A DNA stretch of 64,000 bases, taken from assembly GCF_937616625.2 (NCBI RefSeq), contig NC_065570.1, positions 52,257,665 through 52,321,664 on the forward strand, in the 5' to 3' direction. The DNA comes from Mercurialis annua (taxonomy: Eukaryota > Streptophyta > Magnoliopsida > Malpighiales > Euphorbiaceae). Of this stretch, positions 37,501-48,729 are shown in pieces (positions within the stretch are counted from its first letter, which is position 1; each line of letters starts with the position of its first letter). A program made the translations under genes and the position numbers. The notes below the pieces were generated by a model. The model was not told the DNA's origin. It did no database searches and saw only the letters and a list, made by a program, of their open reading frames with translations.

Positions 37501-38953
37501 CCTTTGACTTTATTCATCTTATATGTCACACCATCCACATCTGATACATATCTTACATTCTTTACTTCTTATACTTTCATAGTATGTTGGCTAGATTGGT
37601 TACTTCTAACCGTACAAGTCTCCTATGAATAGTCGTATGAAGTTGTCGCTTAGTCTTCCGTTCGACGATCGCAACGGTCAACTCCTAGTCAACCTTCTTA
37701 GGAATATAATCCTCCGATATTAACCCAATCCAACGGTTCAATCGCAAGATATCTCAGTTTTACTAGATTTGATAATCTTCCAATATAGTATAAAACTCAC
37801 ATTTCCCATTCGTAGATATTACCTTTACACCTTTAGGGTTTAAGCTAATAATCACTTCTTACACTTCTATCATCTTATAACATAAAATTCTGATCATTTC
37901 GTTCCAAGATAGTGACACTTTAATTTACTAGTCAATGAATTTCACTTCATCATTCAAGCGTATCTTATTTTTCTATGTTATAATAGGTCTTAGACCTACG
38001 ACTATCTTCGTATCTTCCTAAAGCATAACTTCTTGTTCGTGTTCTAATATGCGTTCTTTGTACCTTCGAGAATTGCTTGTAGGTAGATCTCGAACATTTC
38101 CCCTTTTGTTACAGAGTTCTAGTCTAGGTCTACTCACATTTAAAACAATCATGGTTGCAACCATTTTGAAATCTTTGAGATCCAAAGAAATTAACTCTTT
38201 TATAAAATTCATGTTCAAATTCTTTAAGCATTAGTATAATTGTGCACTAGGGCGATGACGTCTCTCATCCCCAAAGAGTTTCCATAACTTACCTTTCATC
38301 TGAACATAATGCATATGATGCATGTCCTACTAATGTATGAATTCAGTTCTATTCTTTTCATTTAATGTGTATGTAGTGATGCAATTCTATTCATGTCATG
38401 GCAATAGTATATTACTATATCGAATCTAGGCACAATTATACTTTCAAAATCATTAAAACAATTAATCTTTATAAATCACAAATCTTTCACCTTGTAAGTT
38501 CTCCAAACCTTAAACTCTGTAACTTGGGAAATTCTTTCATTCCTCTGAATCCACGTTTCATAATCGATCATCTATTAGCGCTTATATCACATAACTCTGA
38601 TGGTATCACAATACCATATGATACTTAGCACGCTAGCCGCGTCATCGCGTTGCATAATCTCGACTGTCCATCTCGTACGTGATCATATGCAACGATCATA
38701 TAATATATCGATCATTCTTACGTAAGCAGAATACTTTCGCATATGTATATTGTCTAACAATCCTATTGATCGTACTAACAGACTCAGATCGTAGGGAGGA
38801 GAGTTAAAATCTTAAAATCAAACGAAAACTGATCAAGACATGACTCGAATCCCTATGTGCTGCAGTAGTTCCTAGGTAGACACACACACAAAACAGTGGT
38901 ATCCTGAACCAACTGTTTGAAATCACATATTAGCAGAGGTAACCGGACCAACT
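34572..38953 (-). other. Internal region of LARD-1, no coding sequence
   Basis: About 4.4 kb, strongly pyrimidine-biased on the plus strand. I find no gag, protease, RT, RNase H or integrase motifs on either strand. The part from 36940 onwards matches copy A (1-2036), and the shared motif is at 38238-38283. Confidence 0.7.
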
Positions 38954-38965
38954 GCTCTGATACCA
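38954..38965 (-). other. Primer-binding site of LARD-1
   Basis: TGGTATCAGAGC on the minus strand, four bases from the 5' LTR; matches initiator-Met tRNA. Confidence 0.88.
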
Positions 38966-38969
38966 CAAT

Positions 38970-41468
38970 TGTCACGACCCAATTTATTGAGCCGAGACCG
39001 GCGCTAGGGAACGGGAGTGGTAGCTCCGGAACCCGTAGCAAGCCTAAAACCACTATAAATTTTTTTCGCGAATTATATAAAACATTTTTATAAAATCTTT
39101 TTAAACTTTATTATTATAAATACCAAAACATCTTTACTACTTTCTGAAAATCATCGCGAATCATTATTATAGACTAGGGTCTTACCGAGCGACACCTCTT
39201 GTCCAGCTCTGCCCTGTCTCTAATCATAATCGTAACCAATTCCACTTTATGGCAATTGGTTAAAGAAATCAAACGGTTAAAATATGATCTTTATAAATAA
39301 ATAATATATATATTTTAATCTCAAATCAGAGTTGCCCATTTAAATAAACCGTTTGAATATAAATCTTACATCTCATACAGACATCTACCGACTACTGCAG
39401 CTCTAGGAAGAAGACGTTCTTTAACGTGACCTTTCACTATTGTGGACTTCCAGAACAAGAAGGAGGAAGTCCGTCCTTCAAAATGCTTTAACCTGAAAGG
39501 AAGACTGTGAGGGGTCAGTATATGGGAATATACTGAGTGAGTTTATACATTTACTAATAAGTATCCATATAAAACATAAAGCGTAAAACAATGCAATAGC
39601 GTTCAAACCTCGTGCAGCCAAGTACAGGATCCGATTGAAACCTTAATCCTCAAACATACTAATAATCAATCGATCAACCCAATCATAAATATCAATCGCG
39701 AGTCCAACTCGCTGGTGGCCCAGCCACTAGATACGGGGACTTCCAGGCTACACCGTAGCCGAGTTCACTCTGCGTATCTAAATTATAACCCAATCGTAAA
39801 TCTCATATTCATCATCAGCTCCCAGCTGAGTCATATCAAAACTGGTGATCACACAGTCCTATTGTCGCCCAATAGGTAGCACGTTCCATCGGATCAATAC
39901 CGGTTTCAAATCAAACATATGCGCAAATCATAAAAACGTTTCGCATATAAAACATGCAATTCCAATATAAAGCAATATAAAATAGTTGCTTTGATAAATA
40001 CTTTAAAAGCAAATCGTATAAACTCACTGAAAACGCTTATCCAAAAATACGTCGGGGCTTTAGAAACATCAAGCTTCCCGAGCTCCTGGTCCAGCTCCTT
40101 CTTGCCTCGCTCGATCTAAAACAATTTCAAAACATTTGACTCACATCAGAATCCTATTCTAAGATTGACTCTAGACTCGAGACTCGACACATTGAACTCT
40201 TACTAATCGTCGTGCTTCTCACGCATATCCCATTAAACGATATCAAACTCGTTTACGGATCGCAAATTACTTCCAATTCAATCTTCTTATAACCTCATTA
40301 GGTTAACTACTATTCGATTTCCGATTCAATACGCGTAATTAATTCAATCGAGGTATGAAGAGTCAGGGTGCGAGAATCGAAGGGTGCACGCCCGTGCAGG
40401 GAGGTACACGTTCGTGTACCTTGGTACACGTTCGTGTACCATATGATGGTACACGTTCGTGTACTTTAGTACACGTTCGTGTACCATATGATGGTACACG
40501 TTCGTGTACCTCAAGTACACGTTCGTGTACCACAGTACACGATCGTGTACAGTCGTGCACGATCCCCCGGAATCGATTTCCGGGGTTTCCGACCTGCTAT
40601 ATACGTAAAAACGCTCCAAACTCAGCCAAAACGCGTATTCTAAGCTCAAAACGCTATATATCAATCCTATACTCGATAAAACGATAAAATCGTTTCGTGG
40701 CCTAAAACTTTGAATCGATATAACTTAAAATATATTCGTTTAAACGGTAAAACGTCAAGCTTACCGTGATTACCCGTCGAAATACGATCGTTTGGAGTTA
40801 TAGAACGTCGGAAATGGGCGAGAAACGAAGATCGAGCGACGGAACGGCGTTATCTCCATTTTCCTCTCGCTCTCTCTTTTTGATTCCACTGCTCCCATTT
40901 CTGGACAATCCTTCGTCTGGAAGGTTTCATATCTTTTGGCTAAATGTCACTTTTAGTCCTTAAACTCTTTAACTTAAACCAATTCTCTATTAAACTTTCT
41001 ATTTTAACTTAACAATTACTTATTTACTTTAACTCAATTACGTACGTATTATTTATACCTAAATAAATAATACGACTCCAAAATTATTATTTTCTATTAA
41101 TAGTCTTTTAATCGCTATTTTCTGGCTTAATTGGCTAATTTACACTTTCGTCCTTAAACTTTCAAAATTTACAATTTAGTCCTAAACACATCCGCGTCCA
41201 AATTTTAAAAGGTCTCCAATTGACCCGAAACGTTTATCACAAATACTATAAAATATTTCGCGGACCTTGGCGAACTAATTCTTATCTCGGGATTTATAAT
41301 TTATTTTTTATTAATTTTCTAACCCTTTTCCTTTAATCCCAATAATCCGTTCAATAAAAATTACTTTAAATTCCCGATATCATTAAATTAAATCCCTCTT
41401 GACTTAATTTATCAAAATTCACGACACGTGGCACGACTTAATTATTCTAAAATATTTGAGGTATTACA
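38970..41468 (-). repeat. 5' LTR of LARD-1
   Basis: 2499 bases. It is the partner of 32101-34554, 45 bases longer because of two extra palindrome units. Its last bases are GAGGTATTACA where the other LTR has GGGGTATTACA. Confidence 0.9.
40402..40560. repeat. GTACACG palindrome array, seven units (5' LTR)
   Basis: Seven copies of GTACACG-TT-CGTGTAC against five in the other LTR of the same element. The flanks are identical, so the array has changed length since, or during, integration. Confidence 0.85.
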
Positions 41469-41765
41469 ATTAATCAGGTTAAATTAACTATTTCATTCTC
41501 TCTTTTGTGAGAGGGGTAAAATCAATCCGGTTTTATTAAATTTATGGTAAAAATGATCCGGGTTTTAAAATTCGGACTTTTTTTGATATTTCGTGTCATA
41601 TTGAGGGGTGAATTGATCCTTTATTCAAAGATTTATGTTCCACGTGTAAGCCACCGTTGAAATATTAGCAGAGGTGACTGACAAGTCAAAAACTAATTTG
41701 GGCAACTGCCATCCGCCTCTACCTTCTTTCTCCGGTACCGGAGTTTTCAAGCATTTTGATCTGAT

Positions 41766-44633
41766 ATGGCATCTCTCCTAATATCAAAGTCCTTGATATA
41801 TCATCCAAACAAGACCTTAACTCCACAATTACGCACCATTTTCGCCTATTGTTCACCAATTAAACAATTCACTCATCGCTCAATCTCAGTTTCTAGTAGC
41901 AGAAGTAGCATCAATAGTTTTACCTGGAACGACGTCGTTACAGTCTCTCAACCTGACCACAGACCTGGCGATTTTTCAGATCTCTCTGGCTTCTTCCACA
42001 AGATTCAACTCTGCAATCGCGGCTCTGTATGCTCTCTTTCAGTCTTTTAAACTAGATTATTTTTCAATTTCTATAATTCCATTTCTATTAATTTTTACAG
42101 GAATTTCAATCGAATTTCATACCGTTCGTAATCGAAGATCAAATCATTGGCTACATACACAATGAGTAACTAAATTTCTAACTATTTACTCTTTACTTTG
42201 TTTAATGTTAGCCAGAGTAGTAATTTAGGTTAATTTTGGACAGTTCTTTTATTTTCTTGCTGCAGATTTATTGAACAATTAAGGAGGTTTAAAGATGTTT
42301 TTGTTTTTCCTCAAAGTAATAATAATTCCAATGGAGGCAATGTTAATAGTTATGTAAGTTTACACGAGAGATTAAAGACGGTAGCAGATAGGACTAGAGC
42401 TGTTGGAGAAGCTATTAAATGTTTAGGTGACGAAGATTTGATTCCAGGTATACGAAATGAGGTATATGTTACTGGTCACACTGCAGTTTCAATATTTTTG
42501 TTGGCGTTTATCGATTATCATTGTTATTCATTTGTAATTACTGGTTTAATTCATCAGCTTTACCCTGTGGTATCGTCATTTGGTTCTCCGGTCTATTTTT
42601 CTTTGGAACGTGCTGCAGCTCCGTATTTTGGGATAAATGTACATCTCTTTTCCTCGGCAGATTGAATCTTCAATAGTAGGTTTTGCATGTTCTAAGGGCA
42701 TGTTTGGATCAATTCTAGTGTAGAATTCATTTCATTTCTAAATGAATTCTATTTGAAAATCATTTGAAAATGAATTTTTGTGTGGTTTCCGAATTTTGAA
42801 TATAAAATTAATTTTAAATGAAATGAAATAAATTGAATATTGTATTTCAAGTGTAAATTTTAATTTAAATTGTGAAAATTCATTTGAACCAAACACATAT
42901 CTTGTAAAAATTCAATTGAATTCCATAAAATTAGTGAAATTCATTTGAACCGAACCCAAACAGACCCTAAGCATTGGTTAGTTTATGCAATTACTTAAAT
43001 GCTGAAAATAGGCTTATGAAGTTTTTTTTTTTTGGAGGAAAGGCTTATGGAATTCACATGAATGGATATGTTGAAAGAGATGGGGAGAAATTTTTATGGT
43101 TAGGAAAGAGAAGTGAAGTGAAACCTACTTTTCCAGGGATGCTTGATCATCTTGTCGCTGGAGGATTGGTAACTATTTAACTAATAATCACTTTTATTTT
43201 ACCTAGTTACTGTCCAACGTAATAATACATACGGAAAATGATTTTGTATCGCAACTTGATCGAGCTGAATGCCAACTTATTCATTGTGCCAATGGCAGCC
43301 TCATGGGATCTCTTGCAGAGAAAATGTTATCAAGGAATGTGAAGAAGAAGCAGGAATCCCTCGATCAATTTCACAGAAGTGAGTTTTCTCTTGCCACTGA
43401 ATTACATCAAATCATGCTAAAAAATCCAGCATGCCTTGTATGTAACGGGCTTGGAAGTTAATCCTTGGCATGTCAAATTTGAATCATACAGACTCTTGAC
43501 CGTGGGGCAAGCTCTCTCTATCTTTTTGTTGATGGATTTAGACTTAATTTGCTTTCAGAGCGATACCTGTTGGAGCTGTTTCTTACGTGGACATTGAAGG
43601 GTATAGATACAAGAGAGATGTTTTGTTTTGTTATGATTTGAAACTTCCTGGTGATTTTTTACCTAAGAATCAAGGTAAAGCAATTGAACCTTATAAGTTC
43701 CGCCATGGTTATAAATCAAATCATTGAACTTTTTGGCTTAAATATTATGGAACGAATACTAATGTAATATCTGCTTGTTTCGCTGCCATCTTACCTATTC
43801 TCTACATTGACCTCAAACTGTGACAGATGGAGAGGTTGAGAGCTTCCAGTTGTTACCTGTTCAAAATGTTGCAAATGTTATTAGAAGGACGCAGTTTTTC
43901 AAGCCAAACTGCTCGCTTGTCATCATTGATTTCCTATTTCGGCATGGGTACTTTTTCTTTCTCTATCATTTCCTACCCAAATTTATACCTATCACAAATT
44001 AGATGTTAGCTCATTCCATCTCTTACCTGCCCCTAGCAGCTGTTAGGAGCCAGAAGGATACTAAGAAATTAACATTTAGACGTTTGGTCTCCTAACTAAT
44101 GTCTTCACATCTGAAACTTTTATGGCCTTTCTACTTTTTTGATGTGTCCCGGTGTTTGAATTCAGGCGTTTATGTTGTAATTTCACTAAGGGAGCAGACA
44201 AAACCTATTCTAATAAGTAATTTGATGGCAAACACATTAATCATATAACATAGATATGAAGTATGCTCCAGTCTGAATGCTACAGAATTTCCTTCATTCT
44301 TTCCAGTGTTTTGAGTTTGTGCTGTTCATGTTATAGATTAGATGTAAATTCAGCTTTTGTAATCTATTTCATAATATACATGGATTGTTATTGTTAAATA
44401 TCCAATTATCATGGCTGTGGGAATTGAGGGAAGAAATCTGCATGTGTATGATATTACCAGTTACTTTAGCCATAAGTATGAGTCGCAAATGCATATAATA
44501 CGCATTTAGAATTGTTTGACTGCCCTTTCAGAATTCTAAAAGTTCGTTTTTCATTGATCACAGGTATATTAGTCCTGAATGCTCGGGATACTTGGATCTA
44601 TTGCAAAATTTGAGGAGTGGAGATTGTTCTTAG
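41766..44633 (+). CDS. Nudix hydrolase, NUDT20/NUDT24 type, 9 exons, 371 aa
   Basis: It closely resembles Arabidopsis NUDT20/NUDT24 (DUF4743 plus Nudix), a family known from work on plant and yeast members to hydrolyse oxidised, toxic forms of thiamin diphosphate. Exons: 41766-42026, 42101-42165, 42266-42461, 42558-42638, 43043-43168, 43299-43378, 43559-43674, 43827-43947, 44564-44633. All junctions are GT/AG and the sum is 1116 nt. The first ~48 residues are rich in Ser, Lys and Arg with few acids, as in a plastid or mitochondrial transit peptide. Residues about 70-200 form the DUF4743 part (FIPFVIEDQIIGYIHN, SFGSPVYFSLERAAAPYFG). The Nudix box is K255-E-C-E-E-E-A-G-I263; Lys stands where the textbook motif has Arg. 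The tail is LVIIDFLFRHG...YLDLLQNLRSGDCS. Start chosen as the only ATG giving a full transit peptide. Not assigned a symbol because the two paralogues cannot be told apart here. Confidence 0.93.
42696..42967. mobile_element. Tourist-like (PIF/Harbinger) MITE in Nudix intron 4
   Basis: TIRs GGGCATGTTTGG and GGGTCTGTTTGG (reverse complement) with TAA target duplications at 42693-42695 and 42968-42970. The inside is built of AAATGAATT/AATTCATTT words. Confidence 0.8.
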
Positions 44634-44900
44634 GAACATTAATTTGAATTATGCATTGAACAATAACATTTTTGAATTCCAGAAAGTGTATCGTGGACTT
44701 TTTCAGAAACAATCAATAAGTTGGCGTATATTGTGCATAGAGGAGAAACTTTTGCAGCAAGCATAACATAAATTTTATTAAACAGGTATTGTTGAAGAAA
44801 GAGATTCATCAACTGTAGCTGTAACAGAAGCAAATGATACCCACAATCTGTCCAAACACTGGTATTTAAGAAGAAAATATGACTCAACATTTTGCTAAGC

Positions 44901-47900
44901 TCATACACTCAACTCCGCTACTTCTGGGCTCAACGGTTTGAAGAGAGATTCCACTTCATTTTGATCAACTTGGTCCAAGCTTGGGGGACTCCACTTTGGG
45001 TTCTGCAGATACATTATAATGAAAGCCACTTAGAAACAAGCCAGAAATAAGAATAAGAAATGCGTAACATACTGTAAGTTATTTTAAGGGTTAATTAATA
45101 TTATCACTGGAATTAAGGCTGAAAGATAATTGTTTTCTTTTATTTTGATTTTTAGAAATTAGATGATTGAAATCCCTTTCAATGGTTTTTTTTTTTTGAA
45201 CGGAACTAATATGACGGTGGGTTCCAGTTAAATGGGGTTTTTTTTGAACGGAACTAAAATGTTAGTGGTTCCAGTTAAATGGATGCATGGAACTAAAATG
45301 TCAGCAGCGTTGCGGTTAAGAGAAACTAAAATGTTAGTGGGGGGATAATCATTTTGAAAATTTAGGGGATAAATGATAATTCAGACTTAAATACGGGAGT
45401 AATAGTAATTACTACCTGATCCTTGTCCACCAAGACAGCTCTGACTCCTTCAGCAAAATCATTCCTAAGGGAAGACCTTAATGCTATGCGATATTCTGTT
45501 TTCATCACATCATTTAGCTGCACGAAAATAAATTGGCATTTGAGCACACACGTCTCAATCTGGACTAATCACTATAAGAGAAGCAGATCATTGCAAAGCA
45601 AAAAGGGGAATCTCACAGTTGATAGTTCATTATCAGGCCTTCCATAAGCAGATGCAACTTTGGAGAAATATTTTTGAGTCAACCCAAGAGAAAAAGGAGC
45701 ACCCTTTCCAAGTCCTTGAAGTGCCTCATTAGCCCAATCCGCCACTGAAATTTAAAATATTAAAATCACGCTAACAACGAGAAATAAATAGAAAAATCAA
45801 AACAATGATCATAGCATCATGTATGTGGTGATAACAGGCTCCTATCACCGATACAAAACAGAAGATTTACACCACTAAAATTAATGTAGATTTACACCAC
45901 TAAAATTAATGTGCACATCTAACTTATTTTGTATTTGAGGTAGCATTTAGCAAACTTACCTTTGGTATCAGCACTCTGCTGATGCTTTTTCAGCTCTTCA
46001 ATAATCTCCTCTACCGATTTACTTGCACCGAAGGTTGAAATTATTCGAGGTAAAAGCAACTTCAAATCGGCCTCGCCTTCCGGTTCCTTACTGTACTTTG
46101 CCAAAAGCGCTTTAATGTCGTCATGAGGGTCCTCTGAACTGTATTCAAAATGTGCAAAAATTAGTCAGTAGCTGAACAGTTTTAGCCCAATTGGCCATAT
46201 TCAATTAAGCAGTAATAGTCAAAAACTATACTCTGGTAACACCACAAGTTTGACTGTTTAAACAAATAAAATGATGCAGAAAAAAACCATTAGGAAGGGT
46301 CTTTTTTCTTCTTGTTATTCTGGAGTCTGCTACAAGTTATACAGCAATTACTACTCAATATAACTGTCCAGAAATATCATTATATTATTATGTTTTTCAA
46401 AATAAAAATGCTCAAAGTAAAGCTCATGCAAAACATACAAGCTAGTTGTCAAAAGGGCCTCCTTTACCGAGCCTAAAGTTCCAGATGGCACAAAGTGTGT
46501 TCCAAGACCTACAAATAGCGCATTAGAGGGCGTGGAAATCCTCTTGCCAGTCAAACCAAGATAAGCACCTGCAAATATAAGGGCAATACATTACTTGAAG
46601 ACATGAAATTCATTATACATTTGCACAAAAGCCAGTTTCCAATGTAAGAAACACGTCTACTGAGTAAACTGTATGACTAAATACATAGGTTCACTATTTA
46701 CATGTCTTTGACGTGGGCCGACAGCAACAAGTTCACTATGGCTGAATAACATTAAATGCTTTTCCAATTTATGTTTCCACGTCAAGGATAGGAATGAATT
46801 TGGGAGCTTTTATTATTTGAGTAAAGAGCAGCTCCTCTAATCTAAATCAAAGAGAAGTTTCACAGTCGAATATCGATAACACAAGGATACAAAGTAGCAA
46901 AGTTTAAGAAATGTACCAACTGATCCTTCTCCGGGGCTATGTGCAGCTATATATGAAAATCCAACATCTGGGAACAAGCCAATTCCATTTTCTGGCATAG
47001 CAAGTAAAGTTTTCTGCATATCATCACACAGAATATACAAGTCAGAATAGCAAATTTAAGATGCAATTTTTAAGAAACTGAAGATATGAAAGACATCACT
47101 AACTAGCAATAAAAGGACACATTTTAATTTAACCATACCTCTGTTACAATCCGATAGCATCCATGGCCAGATAAGCCAAGTCCAAAGCCCATAGTTATCC
47201 CATCCATGAAGGATATATATGGTTTTTTGTAGTCAGAAATTTTGCATATTAGAGTATATTCTGCAGTGAACACCTGAAAGACAATGCAGCATAGGACATA
47301 TGAAGCCCAGTAACAGAATAAAATTCAACAATCAACTTTTAGAAGCCAACGTAACATACATAAGAGCAAAGAACTCTAAATTAATTTGAAAAAAGGTCAA
47401 TTTGATTTGAAAGAGCAAAACTAAAGATGCTAAGACAGATTGCTTCCGAGTCATCATGTTATATAGTGATTGTTATACTCAAAATTTGAATTGCAAAACT
47501 TATAGAATTTTTATATAACAGGACATAAATTTGAAATAGATAGAAAAATCCAAAAGAGTTGAGGTTCCCTATATTCCAAACCAATTCATAAGGAAATCAG
47601 TTTAATCCAAATAATGCACATATTCTCAGCTAAATCCTGCCATCAATAAACAAAGAACTAATATGTTGAGTATACGATTTACTAAGGTAGCCGACAGAAC
47701 CTTCAACAGTACATTTCAGCTGACATGGCAAGGGTTACCAACAGAAATCAACATGATCCAACATAAAGCACGCATGGCAATGGAAAACATGATATGATAT
47801 AACTAAACTAAAAGCACATAAGAAGACCTCAATCATATCTGACAGTTGATTTTTGGAGGTTATAGCCTTGATGTCACCACCTGCAGATAATAATGAACTA

Positions 47901-48729
47901 ATACCTTGGTAATCAATTAAACAACAAACAACTACTGGAAAAAAGAATCAATCATCAATCATCATAAACTAAAATACACAATTATCAACAAGTCGAAAAC
48001 ACACAATTAGCATAAGAAAAAATACAAATTGGAAACCAAGCTTTAACTTAAACATATATAAAAACAAAATCTAATCTAAGAAGAGCATATAAGTGCATAA
48101 AGCACCTTCTGCACAAGAGGCGTATTTTTGTCCTTTTGAATTTCGGCAACAACACCTTTAATATCCATTCCTGCATAACACAGTAGTTACCAAACACCAC
48201 AAAAAAACAGCTGTCTCATTTCGAATCAACTAATATTTATCATCAATTCTCGAAAATCAAATCAAAAGATTACCAGCACAAAATGCACGAGGAGAGCTGC
48301 CTTCAACAAGAACACACTTAACCCTAGGATCCGATTCCCATTCATCAAGAAAACTTTTGTACTTAACATCCATATCTGCAATCCAAATACAAATTCAAAT
48401 GTTTTAGATACTAATCAGACATCAAATTGAAAAAAAAAACAGCTATTAATAGATAAAGAAAAGGAAATGTGACCTAAGTTCATGGCGTTGAGAGCTTTAG
48501 GACGATCGAGAGTGATGACAGCGACGCCGTTTGGATGAACATTTCCTTTAACGAAATCATCAGAAGCAGCCATGACCGAGAATCTTCGATGAGAAGATGA
48601 AGGAGATGATAGCCTGTTGCGGTAGAGAGTGAAACTAAAGGATTTCACTGCGGCTGTGTCAGTTAAAAAAGTTATTGACTTCCAGGGTAGTTTGGAGGAT
48701 GCTGTGATTGAGAGTAATAAGCTTCTCAT
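44901..48729 (-). CDS. 3-hydroxyisobutyryl-CoA hydrolase-like protein, mitochondrial, 10 exons plus an alternative exon, 431 or 427 aa
   Basis: Crotonase-fold enzyme of the HIBCH/CHY family, which splits 3-hydroxyisobutyryl-CoA in valine breakdown; this plant subgroup's own substrate is not proven. Exons: 48729-48474, 48375-48274, then 48170-48106 (3a) or 47880-47828 (3b), 47273-47139, 47013-46917, 46568-46439, 46138-45960, 45744-45617, 45517-45416, 45002-44901. With 3a the total is 1296 nt, with 3b 1284. Residues 1-55 ([12 protein letters not shown]..., Ser/Arg-rich) look like a mitochondrial presequence; there is no PTS1 at the C-terminus (AELSV). Oxyanion loop at FCAG(M/G)DIK, GITMGFG at 166-172, and the catalytic-type acids E194 and D202 in [13 protein letters not shown]. 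The C-terminal half has [11 protein letters not shown] and [16 protein letters not shown], typical of the family. An upstream in-frame Met at 48798 would spoil the presequence and is not preferred. Confidence 0.93.
47828..47880 (-). other. Alternative exon 3b of the CoA hydrolase gene
   Basis: 53 nt with the same phases as 3a (in at 1, out at 0). It encodes [18 protein letters not shown], so the joined protein reads [10 protein letters not shown], the usual HIBCH-type loop. It fits between exon 2 and exon 4 in place of 3a. Acceptor CTGCAG, donor GAG|GTCTTC (weaker than 3a neighbours). Confidence 0.8.
48106..48170 (-). other. Alternative exon 3a of the CoA hydrolase gene
   Basis: 65 nt, enters in phase 1 and leaves in phase 0, with good AG and GT sites. 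It encodes [20 protein letters not shown] plus QK. Joined to exon 4 it keeps the frame; joined to exon 3b it gives a stop after six codons. Confidence 0.8.

Larger units (their letters stand above)
32101..41468 (-). mobile_element. LARD-1: complete non-autonomous LTR retrotransposon, minus orientation
   Basis: Complete 9.4-kb element: LTRs at 32101-34554 and 38970-41468, a 5-bp duplication ATTAA at both ends, an iMet primer site beside the right LTR and a polypurine tract beside the left LTR. It therefore reads from 41468 leftwards. The 4.4-kb internal region has no gag-pol; the longest frame (127 codons, 35979-36362, plus strand) is low-complexity and on the wrong strand. This matches the LARD class, mobilised by a partner's enzymes. 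The two LTRs differ at only about eight sites plus one 45-bp array length change, so the insertion is young. Its 5' LTR starts 297 bp from the Nudix start codon, facing away from that gene. Confidence 0.9.

Noticed and set aside
47828..48170. Exons 3a and 3b both constitutive
   Set aside because: 3a ends in phase 0 and 3b starts in phase 1; together they give a stop codon seven codons into 3b.
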